This document shows positions 1-11,912 of a DNA stretch of 64,000 nt, piece by piece. The position numbers and the translations under genes are program-made. The DNA is from Haematobia irritans. Lineage: Eukaryota; Arthropoda; Insecta; Diptera; Muscidae. Under the pieces are notes generated by a model that did no database searches, was not told the DNA's origin, and worked only from the letters and a program-made list of their open reading frames with translations. The stretch covers positions 93,350,852 through 93,414,851 of the forward strand of contig NC_134401.1 of assembly GCF_050003625.1 (NCBI RefSeq), written 5' to 3'. Positions within the stretch are counted from its first letter, which is position 1; every line of letters begins with the position of its first letter.

Positions 1-140
1 CCGTCCATCCGCCCGTCCATCCGTCCGTCCATCCGCCCGTCCATCCGTCCGTCCATCCGTCCGTATATCGCCAGACGGACGGTCAGCTAGGGTTAAATCG
101 TTTTCATCCGTTTGTTCAACTGGACGGACGTTTAGGGCTT
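1..140. repeat. CCGTCCAT-type simple repeat
   Basis: The window opens with a GTCC-based simple repeat (CCGTCCAT and CCGTCCGT units to about base 64), followed by the inverted form (CAGACGGACGG) and another GGACGGACG near 125. GTCC tracts are a signature of the DINE-1/Helentron-like elements found elsewhere in this window, but the other landmarks of those elements are not seen here, so I leave it as a simple repeat cut by the window edge. Confidence 0.8.
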
Positions 141-846
141 ACTGTATTGTGATAAATAAAATATTTGTTGTGGATATTTTCACGTATATAAAATTTACTC
201 TATCCTGGCCACATAATAGTTTAGGATATAATTACAATTGTAAAATAAAAATATAAGTACCAGTGTAAAAATTAGTGGATCTAATTACATATAATTACAT
301 CTCAAAATTGGCCCTTTGGATCACAGCAGATTTAACCAGATATAATGAGACAGAATTAGATAAAATTACATATCGATGGCCTCATTCCAGAGAACGCTAA
401 GTGGACTTAGCATGTTTTAATGGAGTTCGCTGTTTTTTATTCGGATAGATGTGAATTGCATCCTATCAAAATTTGGAATTTATTTGACCCTTCTATCAAA
501 AGTTATGGTTAATATTGTACTTAGCCTGTGATTAAAGTTTTAAAAAATATGCAATCCAAAAAGGGCAAAAAGCTTTGTTCGGTCTAAAGTCGTCTATTAT
601 CACTATTTTAAGTTCATACATGCTAAAAAAAATTATAAAAAATATGATCTTAAGACCGAAAATAAGTGAATTTCTATCTTAAACGGGTTTTGAGAAATTT
701 CAAAAAACAAAACGTTGAACTTGTTTCCTGTAAATTCACTTTTTAGACTTTTTAGACTTTGGAATGTAGACATCGATATAATCCCATATATGACTAGATC
801 TAAAATCAGATCCACCTATATATAGGGGTAGGTATAATGATGTCTA

Positions 847-914
847 GGTTATGTTAGGTTATGTGGCAGCCCGATGTATCAGGCTCACATAGACTATTCA
901 ATCCATTGTGATAC
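847..914 (-). mobile_element. 5'-truncated SINE 3' end with 13-bp target duplication
   Basis: This 68-bp segment is the reverse complement of the 3' end of the tRNA-headed SINE at 23132-23482. It begins with the AGGTT-rich tail and runs through the block GGCAGCCCGATGTATCAGG. It is flanked by a perfect 13-bp direct repeat, ATAATGATGTCTA, at 834-846 and 915-927. That pattern fits target-primed, LINE-dependent insertion of a severely 5'-truncated copy. Confidence 0.85.
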
Positions 915-1752
915 ATAATGATGTCTAAGACATTGGGTCTAGACCAGTATTGAGATTTGCTCAGATCTAATTCTCATATGTAATCGTATCAAATTAGATC
1001 TCTCAATTTTTACTCGGGTAAGCAAACAAAAAATATTTTTTGGATGAATATATTCCCGCACAATTTTATTTTATTTATGTCGAATATGTCCACATAATAA
1101 CCTTCGTTTATGGAATACATATATATGCTCGCCTCAATCCAAAACTGTTTTAATATAACCTGTAAAATTTTGCAATAATTCTGTTTCTGGCATTTTTAAC
1201 ATGAATAACTCTCCAATACAAAGTGATTTCTAAAAGTTTAATGTGAATGAAAATGTCACCGTTTCGCAAACGAGAGCAAAATTTTATTTTTTTGTCCATC
1301 AATGGTTTTAAATTTTCTGGGACATAAATATCATAATGTTTGTTTTCAAATGCTGATGGTGTTTTAGATACAATCGAAAGTGTACCAATTTAATATTTTG
1401 TTTCGCGTGGCCATTTATATCTTTATGGACATTATAATTTTTCAAAGGGATTTTTTTACAACATTGTCCGCTTGAACCCATTAGCTATTAGCGTGAAAAT
1501 GATTTTGTTTGTTTTAAATTTTTGTATTTAGGATTTAATAACAATTTCCATATGACCACTATTCTTATTAAACGGCAAAACTTTTATCTGGTCTTTTTTG
1601 TGAGTATTTTAGTTATCCATTATAGTTTGTTGTTAGTAAAAAATGCGGGTGTAAATTAATTTAGTGATTTTATTCAACAACCTATAGAGACATATGGGCT
1701 GGTAAAATCTTTTTAATGTTTACCAATATCTTTGACTAAATATTTAAATATT

Positions 1753-1814
1753 TGTTTTATTCACCAGTAAGTGAGCCTGATACCTCGGGTTGCCACCTAA
1801 CCTAACCTAACCTT
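1753..1814 (+). mobile_element. 5'-truncated SINE 3' end with 12-bp target duplication
   Basis: The 3' end of the same SINE family, in forward orientation: GTGAGCCTGATACCTCGGG and a CCTAACCTAACCT tail. A 12-bp direct repeat, TATTTAAATATT, lies at 1741-1752 and again at 1815-1826, so the inserted piece is about 62 bp. Confidence 0.75.
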
Positions 1815-3375
1815 TATTTAAATATTGCGGAAATTGTTGATTGATTTTTGAGAAATCAAAAGATTTTAGAAGAAAGATGCAGAAGAAACTGAAAAATAAT
1901 ATTCGTGTTCATGTTTTATTGATGGGAAACCTTGATTTCAAAGACGGAACAAGCATTTTGTGTCACCAAGAAATATTTGTAGATTTTTTCTTATCTAAGG
2001 GCGTTTTCGTTTCACAAAAAATATGTATCCCTGGTGTTACACTACTTTTTCCCTCATTGTATTTTCGCTCAAATAATAGTGTCATTCCAAAGCTATTGTT
2101 CATTCATAATATTGTGAGGGATACAGGATCCAAAATCTATGACAGTGTCCTTTATATTTGGCAATCAATTTCGAGAATGTTGCACCTTTTTTCTAAATCG
2201 AAATCGCCATAAGATATTAAATATCAAAACACATTTTCGCATTTGCGGTAAAAAATCAATTTTATCAAGCCTAGGTGTAAAGCAGTGTATCAAATTCGTA
2301 TGATTAAATTTTTTACTTCTAACTTAGAAACAGAATTTGACTTTGTTGAACCGAGAATTGTTTCTCAATAAAATTGTACTAACTTCAAATATTATTTTTT
2401 TTCTTGAATTTTTGTAACTAAAAAAATTTTACAGCAACCATAAATATATAAAACCATACATTGCATCCATTTAAATTTTTCTTTTATATCAAAAACAACT
2501 TTCTGACTTCCCAAACTCCTTATATTATAAAAAAACTGTTGCAAAATAAAAAAAAAAAACTATAATACTTTTTCTTGTTTTGCTAATCCTTTTCATCCAT
2601 TTTTAGTTTGACATTTAGCAACTATGAAATATCATTTCATAAATGATTTGACAATTTTGTGCCCATAGCCAATGTAGTGTGACGTTTTTTCTTTTTATTT
2701 GCTTTATTTAGCAAGTAAAAGTTTACAGAACCATTATGGCAATAATGTTCGTGGTGCAACAGTCATCACAGAAGAAGTTGGAAACTGTCATCTCATTTGA
2801 CAGACATATTAAAAAATTATCACACTACAAATGACACTATGAAATATATGGTTAACTGAAGTAAAAACTACCGCCAAGACAGAAATTACAATGTAAAAAA
2901 AGCACTGAAATAGAAAATAAAAAACTATAACAATGAGCAAGGAAAAAACAGATGAAGGTAATGCTGAGAAAAAAAAGACTTGATATTTAAGAATTCCATT
3001 GGACCGACCGTATTGGATTGATTTCATAAATAGACAATTAATTCCTGATTAGTTTGACAGTTCTGGAGTATGAAAACTTCAGTGGTCCAGTGGCTTAAAT
3101 TAAAACCTGAATTTTGATATAGAATATTTAAGAATATATAAGTCGTGGTGTTACTTTGCCTTCGCTTTTTACAAAATATTTATTTTACGAAATATTTCAA
3201 TCTTGTCAAAATCAGATACATAAATAACATAGTTATTACAAACTTGTTACATGTTCACTGTCAAAAATAACATTTTGCTCTCGGGAACTCTGAAAATCAT
3301 TAAAGAATCGGAAGTAAATATGAAATAAAGTTTTCGTTTGAGATCTTGAAATCTCGTTTAGAAAAAATGTTGTGT

Positions 3376-5590
3376 AAATTTTATTTTTTCAGAAAATTTT
3401 GTCAAAATTTTATTTCGATAGAAAATTTTGTCAACATTTTATTTCTATAGAAAGTTTTGTTAAAATTTTATTTCTATAGAAAATTTTGTACAAATTTAAT
3501 TTCTATAGAAAATTTTGTCAAAATTTTATTTCTATAGAAAATTTTGTCCAAATTATATTTCTATAGATAATTTTGTTCAAATTTTATTTCTATAGAAAAT
3601 TTTGTCAAAATTTTATTTCTATAGAAAATTTTGTCAAAATTTTATTTCTATAGAAAATTTTGTCAAAATTTTATTTCTATAGAAAATTTTGTCAAAATTT
3701 TATTTCTATAGCAAATTTTGTCCAAATTTTATTTTTACAGAAAATTTTGTCAAAATTTTATTTCTATAGAAAATTTTGTCCAAATTTTATTTCTATAGAA
3801 AATTTTGTCCAAATTTTGTTTCTATGGAAAATTATGTCCAAATTTTATTTCTATAGAAAATTTTGTCCAAATTTTATTTCTATAGACAATTTTGTCCAAA
3901 TTTTATTTCTATGCAAAAGTTTGTCAAGATTTTATTTCTGTCAAAATGTTATTTCTATAGAAAATTTTGTCAAAATTTTATTTCTATAGAAAATTTTGTC
4001 CAAATTTTATTTTTACAGAAAATTTTGTCCAAATTTTATTTCTATAGAAAATTTTGTCCAAATTTTATTTCTATAGCAAATTTTGTCCAAGTTTTGTTTC
4101 TATAGAAAATTTTGTCCAAATTTTATTTCTATAGAAAATTTTGTCCAAATTTTATTTCTATAGAAAATTTTGTCAAAATTTTATTTCTATAGAAAATGTT
4201 GTCAAAATTCTATTTCTATAGAAAATTTTGTTCAAATTTTCGTTCTATAGCAAATTTTGTCAAAATTATATTTCTGTAGAAAATTTTGTTCAAATTTTAT
4301 TTCTATAGAAAATTTTGTCCAAATTTAATTTCTATAGAAAATTCTGCCAAAATTTTATTTCTATAGAAAATTTTGTTCAAATTTTATTTCTATAGAAAAT
4401 TTTGCCAAATTTTATTTCTGTAGAAAATTTTATCAAAATTTTATTTCTATAGAAAATTTTGTCCAAATTTTATTTCTATAGAAAATTTTGTCAAAAATTT
4501 ATTTCTATGGAAAATTTTGTCCACATTTTATTTCTATAGAGAATTTTGTCAAAAATTTTATTTCTGTAGAAAATTTTGTCCATATTTTATTTCTATAGAC
4601 AATTTGGTAAAAATTTTATTTCTATAGAAAATTTTTTCAAAATTTTATTTCTATAGAAACTTTTAATCAAAATGGTATTTCTATAGAAAATTTTATTCAA
4701 AATTGTATTTCTATAGAAAAATTTATCCAAATTTTATTTCTATAGACAATTTTGTCAAAATGCTATAGAAAATTTTGTCAAAATTTTATTTATATAGAAA
4801 ATTTTGTCAAAATTTTATTTATATAGAAAATTTTGTCTAATTTTATTTATATAGAAAATTTTGTCAAAATTTTATTTATATAGAAAATTTTTGCAAGATG
4901 TTATTTCTATAGAAAAATTTGTCCAAATTTTATTTCAATAGACAATTTTGTCAAAATTTTATTTCTATAGAAAAATTTGTCAAAATTTTATTTCTATAGA
5001 AAATTTTGTCAAAATTTTATTTCTACAGAAAATTTTGTCAAAATTGTATTTCTTAGAAAAATTTGTCCAAATTTTATTTCTATGGTAAAATTTGTCAAAA
5101 TTTTATTTCTATAGGAAATTTTGTCCAAGTTTTATTTCTATAGACAATTTGGTCAAAATTTTATTTCTATAGAACATTTTGTCAAATTTTTATTTCTATA
5201 GAAAATTTTGTCCAAATTTTATTTCTATAGAAAATTTTATCCAAATTTTATATCTATAGAAAATTATTTCAAAATGTTATTTCTATAGAAAATTTTGTAA
5301 AAATTTTATTTCTATAGAAAATTTTGTAAAAATTTTATTTCTATAGAATATTTTATCAAATTTTTATTTCTATAGAAACTTTTGTCCAAATTTTATTTCT
5401 ATAGAAAATTTTGTCAAAATTTTATTTTTACAGAGAGTTTTGTCAAAATTTTATTTCTATAGAAACTTTTGTCCAAATTTTATTTCTATAGAAAATTTCT
5501 TCAAAATTTTTTCTATAGAAAATTTTGTCCAACTTTTATTTTTATAGAAAATTTTGTCAAAATGTTATTTCTATCGAAAATTTTGTTTTG
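3376..5590 (+). repeat. 2.2-kb array of a 29-bp tandem unit
   Basis: About 76 head-to-tail units resembling GAAAATTTTGTCAAAATTT + TATTTCTATA fill this region without a break. Two units span 58 bases, which gives the 29-bp period. Units vary at one or two positions (GTCC versus GTCA, CTATAG versus CTGTAG or TACAG). The unit carries two AAAATTTT palindromes around GTC. The same unit forms the shorter internal array of the family-1 Helentron-like elements (for example 36355-36690), but here no element termini are visible, so this looks like an independent expansion. Because 29 is not a multiple of 3, the array gives long repetitive pseudo-ORFs with a 29-residue period. Confidence 0.95.
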
Positions 5591-5771
5591 TTTTGATGGG
5601 CTTCTACCCTCTTTCCATAAATCCCAAGATTACACCCTCAGATCGATGTGCCGAATATAATCCATTCAGGCAATTTTGTGATTTTCATTTTTGTTTCGAT
5701 TTATATGGAAAAAGGCGATCGAGTTATACGCAAATGAAGTATAAAGATTTACTAAATTCTATTATTATTTA

Positions 5772-6061
5772 CACACAATAAATTTTTTCTGAATCAATCA
5801 CGAAATTAATTGATCCAATTAATTTTTTAATTGAAATGTCTTCAATCACCGAAATGATAGTATTAATTAAAAGATTAATTGACAGTCAATTAAAAAATTA
5901 ATTGACAGTCAATTAAAAAATTAATTGATACTATTAATTTGTGTGATTGTTTTTTATTTCAATTAAAAAATTTGTTGACTCAATTAAATTTTTAATTGAA
6001 TATTTTTTAAAACTCAATTAAGATTTTAATTTGAAAAATTTTCGTGAAATTTTTTTCTGTG
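5772..6061 (-). mobile_element. TIR element family A (MITE-like), short copy
   Basis: A 290-bp AT-rich element begins CACACAATAAATTTTTTCTG, ends TTTTTTTCTGTG, and is flanked by TA on both sides (5770-5771, 6062-6063). It shares terminal and internal blocks with 27722-28249, including GAAATGTCTTCAATCAC, in inverse orientation. It contains repeated ATTAATTGACAGTCAATTAA palindromic segments and lacks much of the middle of the longer copies. TA target sites suggest Tc1/mariner-type mobilisation; no coding capacity is present. Confidence 0.75.
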
Positions 6062-6265
6062 TATTATTTCTCAAAAAATAGTTCAGAATTTCTTAAAATT
6101 TTTTAATTTTACCACAAGTGTATCTTGATCTTTATATTGCGCTAAATACATTTTGAAATTTTGAACTTCTATGTTTTCCTTCAAACCACACAATTTTCGT
6201 TAACAAGTGAAACAAATTAATAATGTCTAATAAAGTTTCATCAATTTGACGAAAAATATTTACTT

Positions 6266-6370
6266 ACACTAAAAAAAATTTTACTTGAATTCGAAGAATT
6301 TCCTTAAGGATTTTGATATTGATTCCGAGCCAAAGATTTGGCTTCTTTAAAATAAAGACATTTTTTTAGG
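6266..6370 (-). mobile_element. TIR element family B, end fragment
   Basis: About 105 bp match, in reverse orientation, the 3' end of the family-B element at 32056-32463. They share the order ACACT-AAAAAAA, TTTACTTGAATTC, CCTTAAGGAT, TATTGATTCCGAGCCAAA and GGCTTCTTTAAAATAAA. Only one end is recognisable. Confidence 0.6.
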
Positions 6371-9300
6371 GAGCTATCTGCCTAACCTGAAAATGAAAAT
6401 TAGGATACACACCTCTTTTACCAAATTTTCATTTTTTGTGACATTCTTGCAAATATATTCATGTACAAAAAATGTGTGTTAAAAATCCGACTTTTATGTA
6501 AAATTGGGGAAAATAAATTTTTTTCTTAATTAAATAGAAAACACTTTAAACCATAGATGCAAAATCCTCAAAATAAGTCTGAGCCTATTTTTTTATTTTT
6601 ACTCCAAAGATTTAATATATCAGGTAATTTAACGATAATGTATATAAATCAAAAATGGTTTTCTTTTAATTAAGCTAGTATTCAAACGAATATAGATATT
6701 GAAATATTGTAAAATTATTCAATATTAAAGTCGATCATAGCAAGGTGCAAGTGTAGATGGCCTATAATCGAATTTTGTTGGATGTTTTGTTTTATTCCGT
6801 CAACTTCCTTTAGTCAAAAATCAGTCAAAAATTGTTCTCCTTGTTGTTAATTTGTTTTAAAAATAGATATATTTTGTTTTTCTCTTTTATTTCTCATGTA
6901 GATTTTTAATTCTTCTCCATCTTTAGTTCTTAAATAAAACAAAAATAATTTGTAAATATATTTTTATTTTTGTGTTATTCTTCCATTTAAAATTAAATCT
7001 AATTATGATCCTTTTTCTATTGTTTTTTCAGAAATCTTTATGGGGATATAATCAAAAGGTTTTTAGTAAATATTTTTTTAACATTAACACAATAAAATTT
7101 TTGTAATGCATGGTATCTATATAATAGCAAAATTTTCCAAAACTTTTAATGCATTTGCAGTAGCATGTTGCATTTTTTGTGGAATTTTAATTTTTAATAA
7201 TATTTCAATATTTATTTGATATTTTTTCATGAATATCCAACAAAATATTATTTTTAAAAACTAAAAAAAAGTATTCGTTTTCGATCAGAAGTAATGAATT
7301 TTACATAGGCTTGCTAATAGTGCGGAAGTCATCTTTATAAGAATCCGCAGCATTGATTTTGCATTAGTGATGCTATTTCAGTATTTCGTATTTCATTTAA
7401 AAAATAAGAAAAAAAAACAATTAAAATTAAAAAAAATTAATTTTCAAAATATTTTGGGAAATTTCATCTTCCATAACTTTTTTTTTTGCAAAATCGGCGC
7501 AAAAAAAAATATATATAAATATTATTTTAAAAGATCTTCTTATGAAGTGAAAATAAATCGTATGTCTGCAAGAAACAGTTTTAGATGTAAAATTTTTTTT
7601 TTGCTGCATAGCTGCTGAAATGACATGGAAATCGTCCAGACCATTAAGAATATGTGATTACATTAAGAAACATATCAATCCATTTCCTAGAAATGTGTTA
7701 CAAGGATATATGATACCGTATTCCCAGAAGGGCCTTCTATATCAATTTCTCTTGTATCATGATATTTTATTTTTAAAGTAACTAAGATAAAAAAATAAAA
7801 AAACAGATTAGCCATAGTTCTGCATGCAAAAAAGTCAAATCGCAATAAATAAAAAAAAATATATTTCCAGCAAATAAAATGCTTACAACAGTTTGCGTGT
7901 TTTAATGCCTTGTTTTTATTTTATTTATTTTATTGTATACCATGATACTGAAGGGAAATAAACAACCCACAGTCAAAATGACTACGACAACAACAATAGA
8001 ATAACAACAATTGTTTTTTTTTTTTTTTTTTTTTTTTGCAGAAGAAACTAAAAGTTCCAAAGAAAAAAAATTTAAACAAGCGCATACAACTATTGATGGG
8101 AAGAAATGGGGGGGAATTTTTTTATTGTCATTTAGGTATATAATATATAAAGAAATTGTTAAGGTTCATTCGTCTCATTTTTTTTTATATATAACAACCT
8201 GACCTGAAATACCTAAAGAAAAAATTTTTGAAAAGAGAGCATTTGGACTTAATAATGGAAATTATTCTAAATTTTTCTCAGAAAACCTCTATAATTATAA
8301 TTATATTTGATATTGAGCTAAAATTGGCATCCAGAATTCCGATTAAAACAGAGGGGTTTGGCAAAGAGCAAAACATTATAATTGCACATATTTTCACCAC
8401 AAGCATATACAGAAAAAAATAGACTCTTATATTTTTCCCTAAACTACTTTGTGCGAAAATAGGAACTAGTTTGTACTCCATTTTTTCAGATTTCCAAAAT
8501 GCGATGTTAAAATAAAGAAAATTTTATGACTTGCACTCCAAAAAAAAAAAAAGTGAAGCCTATTTTTCACTAGAGCCCTTTTAATTCTATTTTAGTTCAT
8601 TGAATTATTACGTTGTAAGAAAATTTCCATGACTTTAATATATTTTTGCGTACATTAGTTAAATTAACTAAAACAGAGGAAACAATTATACACAAATGAA
8701 GCATAACGATTAACTATCTCGTGTCTCTCACAAGATTTGTAAATTTTACCAATAATTTTTGCAATTTTGAACTAAATTTTATTCTTTAAAACTACGAAAT
8801 TTTTTTAATAAGTGAAAACTATAAATTTTGTCTATATATATATTTTTTTTTTGAATTTGTCGAAAATTATTTACTTATTTTTGTGAAATCGGTGTGACAT
8901 CTTCAAATTTTCCAAAAATATAGATTATTTATTTTTTCAAAAATTAACTAAAATTTTCTTTCTTTTCTTTTCCTTTGGCCATTTACGTAATGACACCTTG
9001 TCATTAAAGAGAAATTTATCAAAAAGCAAGGCACCAAATCATGACAAGTGTTATAGTGCATTCTTACCATATTTGAAAATCATATGAAATGATTCTTCTG
9101 CGATTCTGGGATAAGCAAAATAGAGCTTTGAAAAAAATCGAAAAAAATAATTTCAAATATTTTCTGGCAATAAAAATATGTTAAATTGAGTATCAGTTTA
9201 CGATGGACTTTTTGCTTAGTACACTAAAATTTTATGCCTCTAATATGGTCACAAAAAAAAATAAATAAATAAAACAATATTTCATACTAAATGAAAAAAA

Positions 9301-9573
9301 TATCGATTTAAATAGAAATATTCTGTATGAAAGTTAGGACACGAATTTCCAGTGCTCTCAACAATATGACCTTCCAAATCCATAATATGTAAATTTGGCA
9401 CAAAGTAATCTATTATGATATTTTCTGATTTTTAACTGATCATCAAATGTACAAAAATATCATCGAATTTTTTACTTATGACAAGTATAGCCAAAGAAAA
9501 ACTAAATCGAAATTGACCTTTATTATAAAATATTTTTCAAATTTGTGACATGCAATGTAACGATTGACACTTT
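6371..9573. other. Intronic AT-rich DNA, no gene seen
   Basis: Roughly 3.2 kb of very AT-rich sequence with long homopolymer runs (for example about 23 T at 8014-8036). I see no exon, RNA gene or clear mobile element. Short ORFs here are low-complexity K/N/F/I-rich translations. Confidence 0.6.
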
Positions 9574-11912
9574 AATTTTTATACCCTAAACCACATAGTG
9601 GTCAGGGTATAATAAGTTTGATCGGCCAAAAAATGTGCCTACCAGAAATATTGATTTTAGACCCCATAAAATATATACCGATCGACTCAGAATCACCTCC
9701 TGAGTCGATCTAGCGCTTGGTGTCCGTCCGTCGGTCTGTCCATGTATTTGTTGTTCACAGGATTCCGGTCGCAATTATTAACCGATTTTGATGAAATTTG
9801 GTACAGGGAGTTTTTTTGGGCACAAGGACGAACGCTATTGAATTTGGAAGAAATCGGATCAAATTTAGATATAGCTCCCATATATATGTATCGCCCGATT
9901 TCGACAAATGGGGTCGCGTTGCACGTTTTTTCAAACGGATCATCACCAAATTTGGCAAAGGGTAATACTTTTCATCGCCCTTCAAGTCTGCAAAATTTCA
10001 TCCAAATCGGTTCAGATTTAGATATAGCTCTCATATATATGTATCGCCCGATTTTCCTAAATTTGGCCACAAAAACTTTATTTATCAACCGATCTTACTC
10101 AAAGTTGGCTAAATGTAATCTTCTATAGCACTAACTATTTGTGCAAAAAATCATCGAAATCGGTTCAGATTTAGCTATAGCTCCCATATATATGTACCGC
10201 CCGATTTTTCTAAATTTGGCCATAAAACCCTTATTTATCAACCGATCTTACCCAAATTTGGCTAAATGTAGTCTTCTATAGCACTAACTATATGTGCAAA
10301 AAATCATCGAAATCGGTTCAGATTTAGATATAGCTCCCATATATATGTATATCCCGATTTTCCCAAATTTGGTCATAGAACCCTTATTTATTAACCGATC
10401 TTACTAAAAGTTGGCTTGATCCAGTCCTCCCATATATGTATATCCCGATTTTCCCAAATTTGGCCATAGAACCCTTATTTATTAACCGATCTTACTAAAA
10501 GTTGGCTTGATCCAGTCCTCTATAGTACTAACTATATGTGCAAAATTTCATCGAAATCGGTTCAGATGTAGATGTAGCTCCCGTATATGTATCACCCGAT
10601 TTTGAAAAATTCGCCCCTAATAACCTTATTTTTGACCATACAGGCCTCATTTCTTAACTGATCTTACTCAAATCTTGCACAAGGTAACCTTTTGTGGTAT
10701 TAATCAAACCCGCAAAATATTATGCAAATTGGTTTAGATTTAGATATAGCTTTCATATATATGCATCGCTCGATTTTCCCATATTTGGCCATAGTACTCT
10801 TATTTATTAACCAATGTTACTCAAATTTCAAATTTTACTATACTAGCCGATCGTACTTATACGTACTTGTAGCTCTTACATAAGAATATTGCTCGATTTT
10901 TACAAATTAGTATTTATTACCCACACTAATTTAACGATTTTCTCTTTTTTTAATAATGGGCTCAATATTAGTGGCATACTAACTCCGTAGGCGCAATACC
11001 AACACAGCCAGTGTTGCTAGAAGTAGGGGAAATTGCCTATATGTAGGGTTTTTCTAATATTTAGCGTCTTGCAGGGACGTAGGGCCACAATGTAGGACAT
11101 TTTCACTCAACACAATTTGTAAAAATTTTTTACATTTTGGTGGCTCTAGAGGAGGAAATTAGAAGCCGGCAAGGCTTGATCTTTAACAATGTGTGGTAGA
11201 CTTTATTCCTGTAGAAAATTTTGTCAATATTTTATTTCTATAGAACATTTTGTCAAAATTGTATTTCTATAGAATTTTTTTTTTTCAAAATATTATTTCT
11301 ATAAAATATTTTCTCAAAATTTTATTTCTATGGAATTTTTTCTCAAAATTTTATTTCTATAGAATTTATTGTCAACATTTTATTTCTATAGAAAAATTTC
11401 TCACAAAAAATTGTCTATAGAAACTTTTTCCACAATTTTATTTTTATAGAGATTTAACAAAAAGATTACTAATTTGGGTAGTATTCTTCCAACTGTGGCA
11501 ACCGTGGTGGTAATACAAATTTATCTTCTAAGTTATATACGTTGCATATTCATGTTTTAAGATAATAAAGTAATATTAAAATAAAATAAAAAAATAATAA
11601 TAAAATATAATAAAATAATTTTTTTTTAATTTAACGAAACATTTAGTAGGGAAAATTGTTTGGGAATGTATGGGAAAGTAGGGAACTTTTTTTGTCCTTG
11701 TAGGGTAAACCGAACATTGACTATGAGCTATAGTCAGATTGACACAGAGCACCCATAGACATGTACTCCTTAATTTTCTTCAATATGCAACTGTGGTTTA
11801 TCTCCCAGACCTATATGTTACCCCACAAATGCTTGTGATTACTAATTCTGTAATGGTGGTTTAGGGTATGTATAGTCGGCCCCGCCCGACTATCTACTTT
11901 ACTTAATTGTTT
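9574..11912 (+). mobile_element. DINE-1/Helentron-like element, family 2
   Basis: The 5' end forms a hairpin: TATACCCTAAACCAC pairs with GTGGTCAGGGTATA at about 9580-9613. It is followed by the DINE-1-like block GACCCCATAAAATATAT, GAGTCGATCT and a GTCCGTCCGTC tract (9721-9740). The body is a tandem array of ~151-bp units (about 9840-10800) marked by ACCGATCTTACTCAA and TATAGCTCCCATATATATGT, including an 89-bp internal duplication near 10425-10510. The 3' end carries GGTGGTTTAGGGTATG and a hairpin, AGTCGGCCCCGCCCGACT (11874-11891), just before a T-rich end. A different repeat with 29-bp units is nested near 11000-11700. Non-coding; assignment rests on known DINE-1 architecture. Confidence 0.8.
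11003..11705. repeat. Nested segment with degenerate 29-bp units
   Basis: Between the last ~150-bp units and the 3' end of the surrounding element is a different sequence. It begins CAGTGTTGCTAGAAGTAGGG at about 11010 and includes degenerate 29-bp units (GAAAATTTTGTCAATATT + TTATTTCTATA) at 11206-11455. The opening resembles, inverted, the end of the segment at 31445-31993 (GGGGA...GGCAACACTG). I read it as an insertion into the Helentron-like element; exact limits are uncertain. Confidence 0.5.

Larger units (their letters stand above)
141..3375. other. Intronic AT-rich DNA, no gene seen
   Basis: This stretch lies in the intron upstream of the first visible Dll exon. It holds two short SINE 3'-end insertions (annotated separately) and otherwise AT-rich sequence without recognisable repeats. 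A 123-codon ORF at 1841-2212 (+) starts beside one SINE fragment, but shows no motif I recognise and has no adjoining splice or promoter context, so I do not call it a gene. Confidence 0.6.

Noticed and set aside
1841..2212. 123-codon ORF
   Set aside because: Not repeat-derived, but no motif, no splice or promoter context, and an intronic position. Chance is the simpler explanation.
3660..4105. Overlapping ORFs with repeating FYFYRKFCQNFISIENFV-type peptides
   Set aside because: They are read-through of the 29-bp tandem repeat; three units (87 bases) give the 29-residue period. No start context or other exon evidence.
3376..5590. CRISPR-like array of regular 29-bp repeats
   Set aside because: There are no unique spacers (units are directly contiguous) and the window is clearly from an insect nuclear genome.
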